Shown piece after piece: positions 8,069-8,532 of a DNA stretch of 8,532 nt. The notes below the pieces were generated by a model. That model had not been told where the DNA came from. It did no database searches and saw only the letters and a list, made by a program, of their open reading frames with translations. The stretch spans positions 1-8,532 of the forward strand of contig JBJFFE010000053.1 of assembly GCA_051891435.1 (NCBI GenBank), given 5' to 3'. The position numbers and the translations under genes are program-made. The first letter of the stretch is position 1. Each line of letters opens with the position of its first letter. This stretch comes from UMGS1933 sp051891435. GTDB lineage: Bacteria > Bacillota > Clostridia > TANB77 > CAG-508.

Positions 8069-8416
8069 TATTTATTCTCCTCCTTCATCTTTTGTATATA
8101 TACTCTTCTTCCTTTTGCCTTAAACTTTATCGCTCTTACAATAACATCATCTATTTTTTCTCCACCTGTTTTTCTTAATATTTCAAATCTATTAGAATCT
8201 GGCATCTTCATCATTGCTATTCCATATCCAATTGCTGCAAATCCCAATGCAATAGCAATTCCTACCATTGTCATTCCTAAAATTTTTGCAAAAATATAAT
8301 AAAAAATTAGTCCAAACATTCCGCCAACTACACTATATATTAATGATTTTGTTGTAAAAATATATAGTATTCTTCCGTTCTCCTTTTACATTTCTTGGTA
8401 TTTGATATATATTCAA
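8068..8416 (-). CDS. PrgI-family type IV secretion membrane protein, interrupted by a +1 frameshift
   Basis: PrgI-family proteins are small membrane proteins of Gram-positive conjugation systems, normally about 115 residues and encoded just before the VirB4 motor. From the TTG at 8416 the first 13 residues read MNIYQIPRNVKGE. An in-frame CGG (8377-8375) follows, and this frame stops at 8335-8333 after 27 codons. Skipping the single C at 8377 gives GRILYIFTTKSLIYS and then runs without interruption to the stop at 8070-8068, for a total of 115 residues. That matches both the family length and, from memory, the family's KGEGRI N-terminus. Two membrane segments are visible (about residues 20-45 and 46-70), followed by a basic cytoplasmic tail ending KMKEENK. 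The stop overlaps the next start as TAATG, so translation is likely coupled. A caller starting at ATG 8319 would report only the last 83 residues. The gene is either expressed by frameshifting, broken, or affected by a base error. Confidence 0.8.
8336..8385 (-). other. +1 frameshift site in the PrgI-like gene (GAA-CGG-A)
   Basis: The incoming frame stops at 8335-8333, and the outgoing frame has a TAA at 8388-8386, so the change of frame must occur within this interval. The natural point is GAA|C|GGA at 8380-8374, because skipping C8377 restores the family-like KGEGRI sequence. The 7-mer ACGGAAG covers 8378-8372. An SD-like AAAGGAG (8386-8380) lies just upstream, loosely recalling the internal Shine-Dalgarno that stimulates the prfB +1 shift, but here it also encodes the Lys-Gly-Glu residues. 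The existence of the frame change is seen directly; whether it is programmed is inference. Confidence 0.75.
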
Positions 8417-8430
8417 ATTAACTCCTCCTT
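8414..8430 (-). promoter_or_regulatory. Ribosome binding site that sets a TTG start for the PrgI-like gene
   Basis: The minus strand reads AAGGAGGAGT (8430-8421), then a short AT-rich spacer, then TTG (8416-8414). This is a near-perfect Shine-Dalgarno at normal spacing before a non-ATG start. The downstream ATG at 8319 has no comparable site (only GGCGGA touching the ATG), and starting there would remove the conserved N-terminal segment. The TTG is therefore the better start, even though its frame meets a stop at 8335-8333 unless the ribosome shifts. Confidence 0.8.
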
Positions 8431-8474
8431 TGTCCGTTATTGTTTAGGCAAACACAAACATACTCATATATATT

Positions 8475-8504
8475 ATTATAGCAAAAAATGTAGTAAAATG
8501 TAAA
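8475..8504 (-). promoter_or_regulatory. Sigma-A-type promoter with extended -10, driving the operon
   Basis: On the minus strand a -35 box TTTACA (8504-8499) is followed by an 18-base spacer and a perfect -10 box TATAAT (8480-8475). The -10 is preceded by TGC, giving the extended form TGCTATAAT. A transcript would begin near 8468 and have a leader of about 50 bases before the TTG start of the first gene. It is the only strong promoter I recognised by eye, and it sits directly ahead of the first gene. The sequence upstream of it (8505-8532) shows nothing beyond AT-rich DNA. Promoter activity is inferred from consensus only. Confidence 0.75.
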
Positions 8505-8532
8505 TAGATATAAAAAAAGATTACAAATTTAA

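Noticed and set aside
8441..8454. Small inverted repeat TGTTT-AGGC-AAACA in the leader
   Set aside because: A 5-base AT-rich stem is too weak to call an operator or terminator and has no T-run; it may be chance.
8444..8467. Seven-codon mini-ORF in the leader (ATG at 8467, stop TAA about 8446)
   Set aside because: Its ATG would fall essentially at the predicted transcription start, without an RBS, and the peptide shows no attenuator-like codon run.

Overview
The window is AT-rich, low-GC Gram-positive DNA. Every supportable gene lies on the minus strand, nearly all with strong AGGAGG-type ribosome binding sites, and arginine is encoded mainly by AGA. This suggests an uncultured member of the Clostridia or a related Firmicutes lineage; the species cannot be named from this sequence.

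It holds the membrane and energy core of a Gram-positive type IV secretion (conjugation-type) system, read from right to left as one operon. A promoter with an extended -10 (about 8475-8504) precedes a small PrgI-family membrane protein (8416-8068). Next come a membrane-anchored protein resembling the N-terminal domain of VirB4/TraC ATPases (8068-6893), the VirB4/TraE ATPase motor with Walker A and B motifs (6924-4975), a first TrbL/VirB6-like polytopic channel protein (4937-2153, broken by a frameshift), and a second TrbL/VirB6-like paralogue (2136 to the left edge, C-terminus cut off). Junctions overlap or are only 16-37 bases long, and I see no terminator between genes. Relaxase, coupling protein (VirD4/TcpA), cell-wall hydrolase and assembly factor (VirB8/TcpC-like) are not in the window; they would be expected beyond the left edge. 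Whether this is an integrative element, a plasmid or a resident chromosomal secretion locus cannot be told.

The most notable observation is a pair of +1 frame changes. The PrgI-like gene and the first TrbL-like gene each need one extra C to be skipped immediately before a GGA glycine codon. Both sites share the 7-mer ACGGAAG (minus strand), which occurs nowhere else on that strand in the window. In both, the codon met in the incoming frame is CGG. By my manual scan, CGG is never used in frame anywhere else in about 2,900 codons. This fits a +1 frameshift at an unassigned or starved CGG codon, but also two similar mutations or a systematic sequencing error. When the shifts are applied, the products become a normal 115-residue PrgI-like protein and a 927-residue TrbL-like protein.

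A likely working model: PrgI and the two TrbL-like proteins form the membrane channel. The VirB4 motor docks through its separately encoded, membrane-anchored N-terminal partner. The two TrbL paralogues share a membrane core but differ in their exposed domains and tails.
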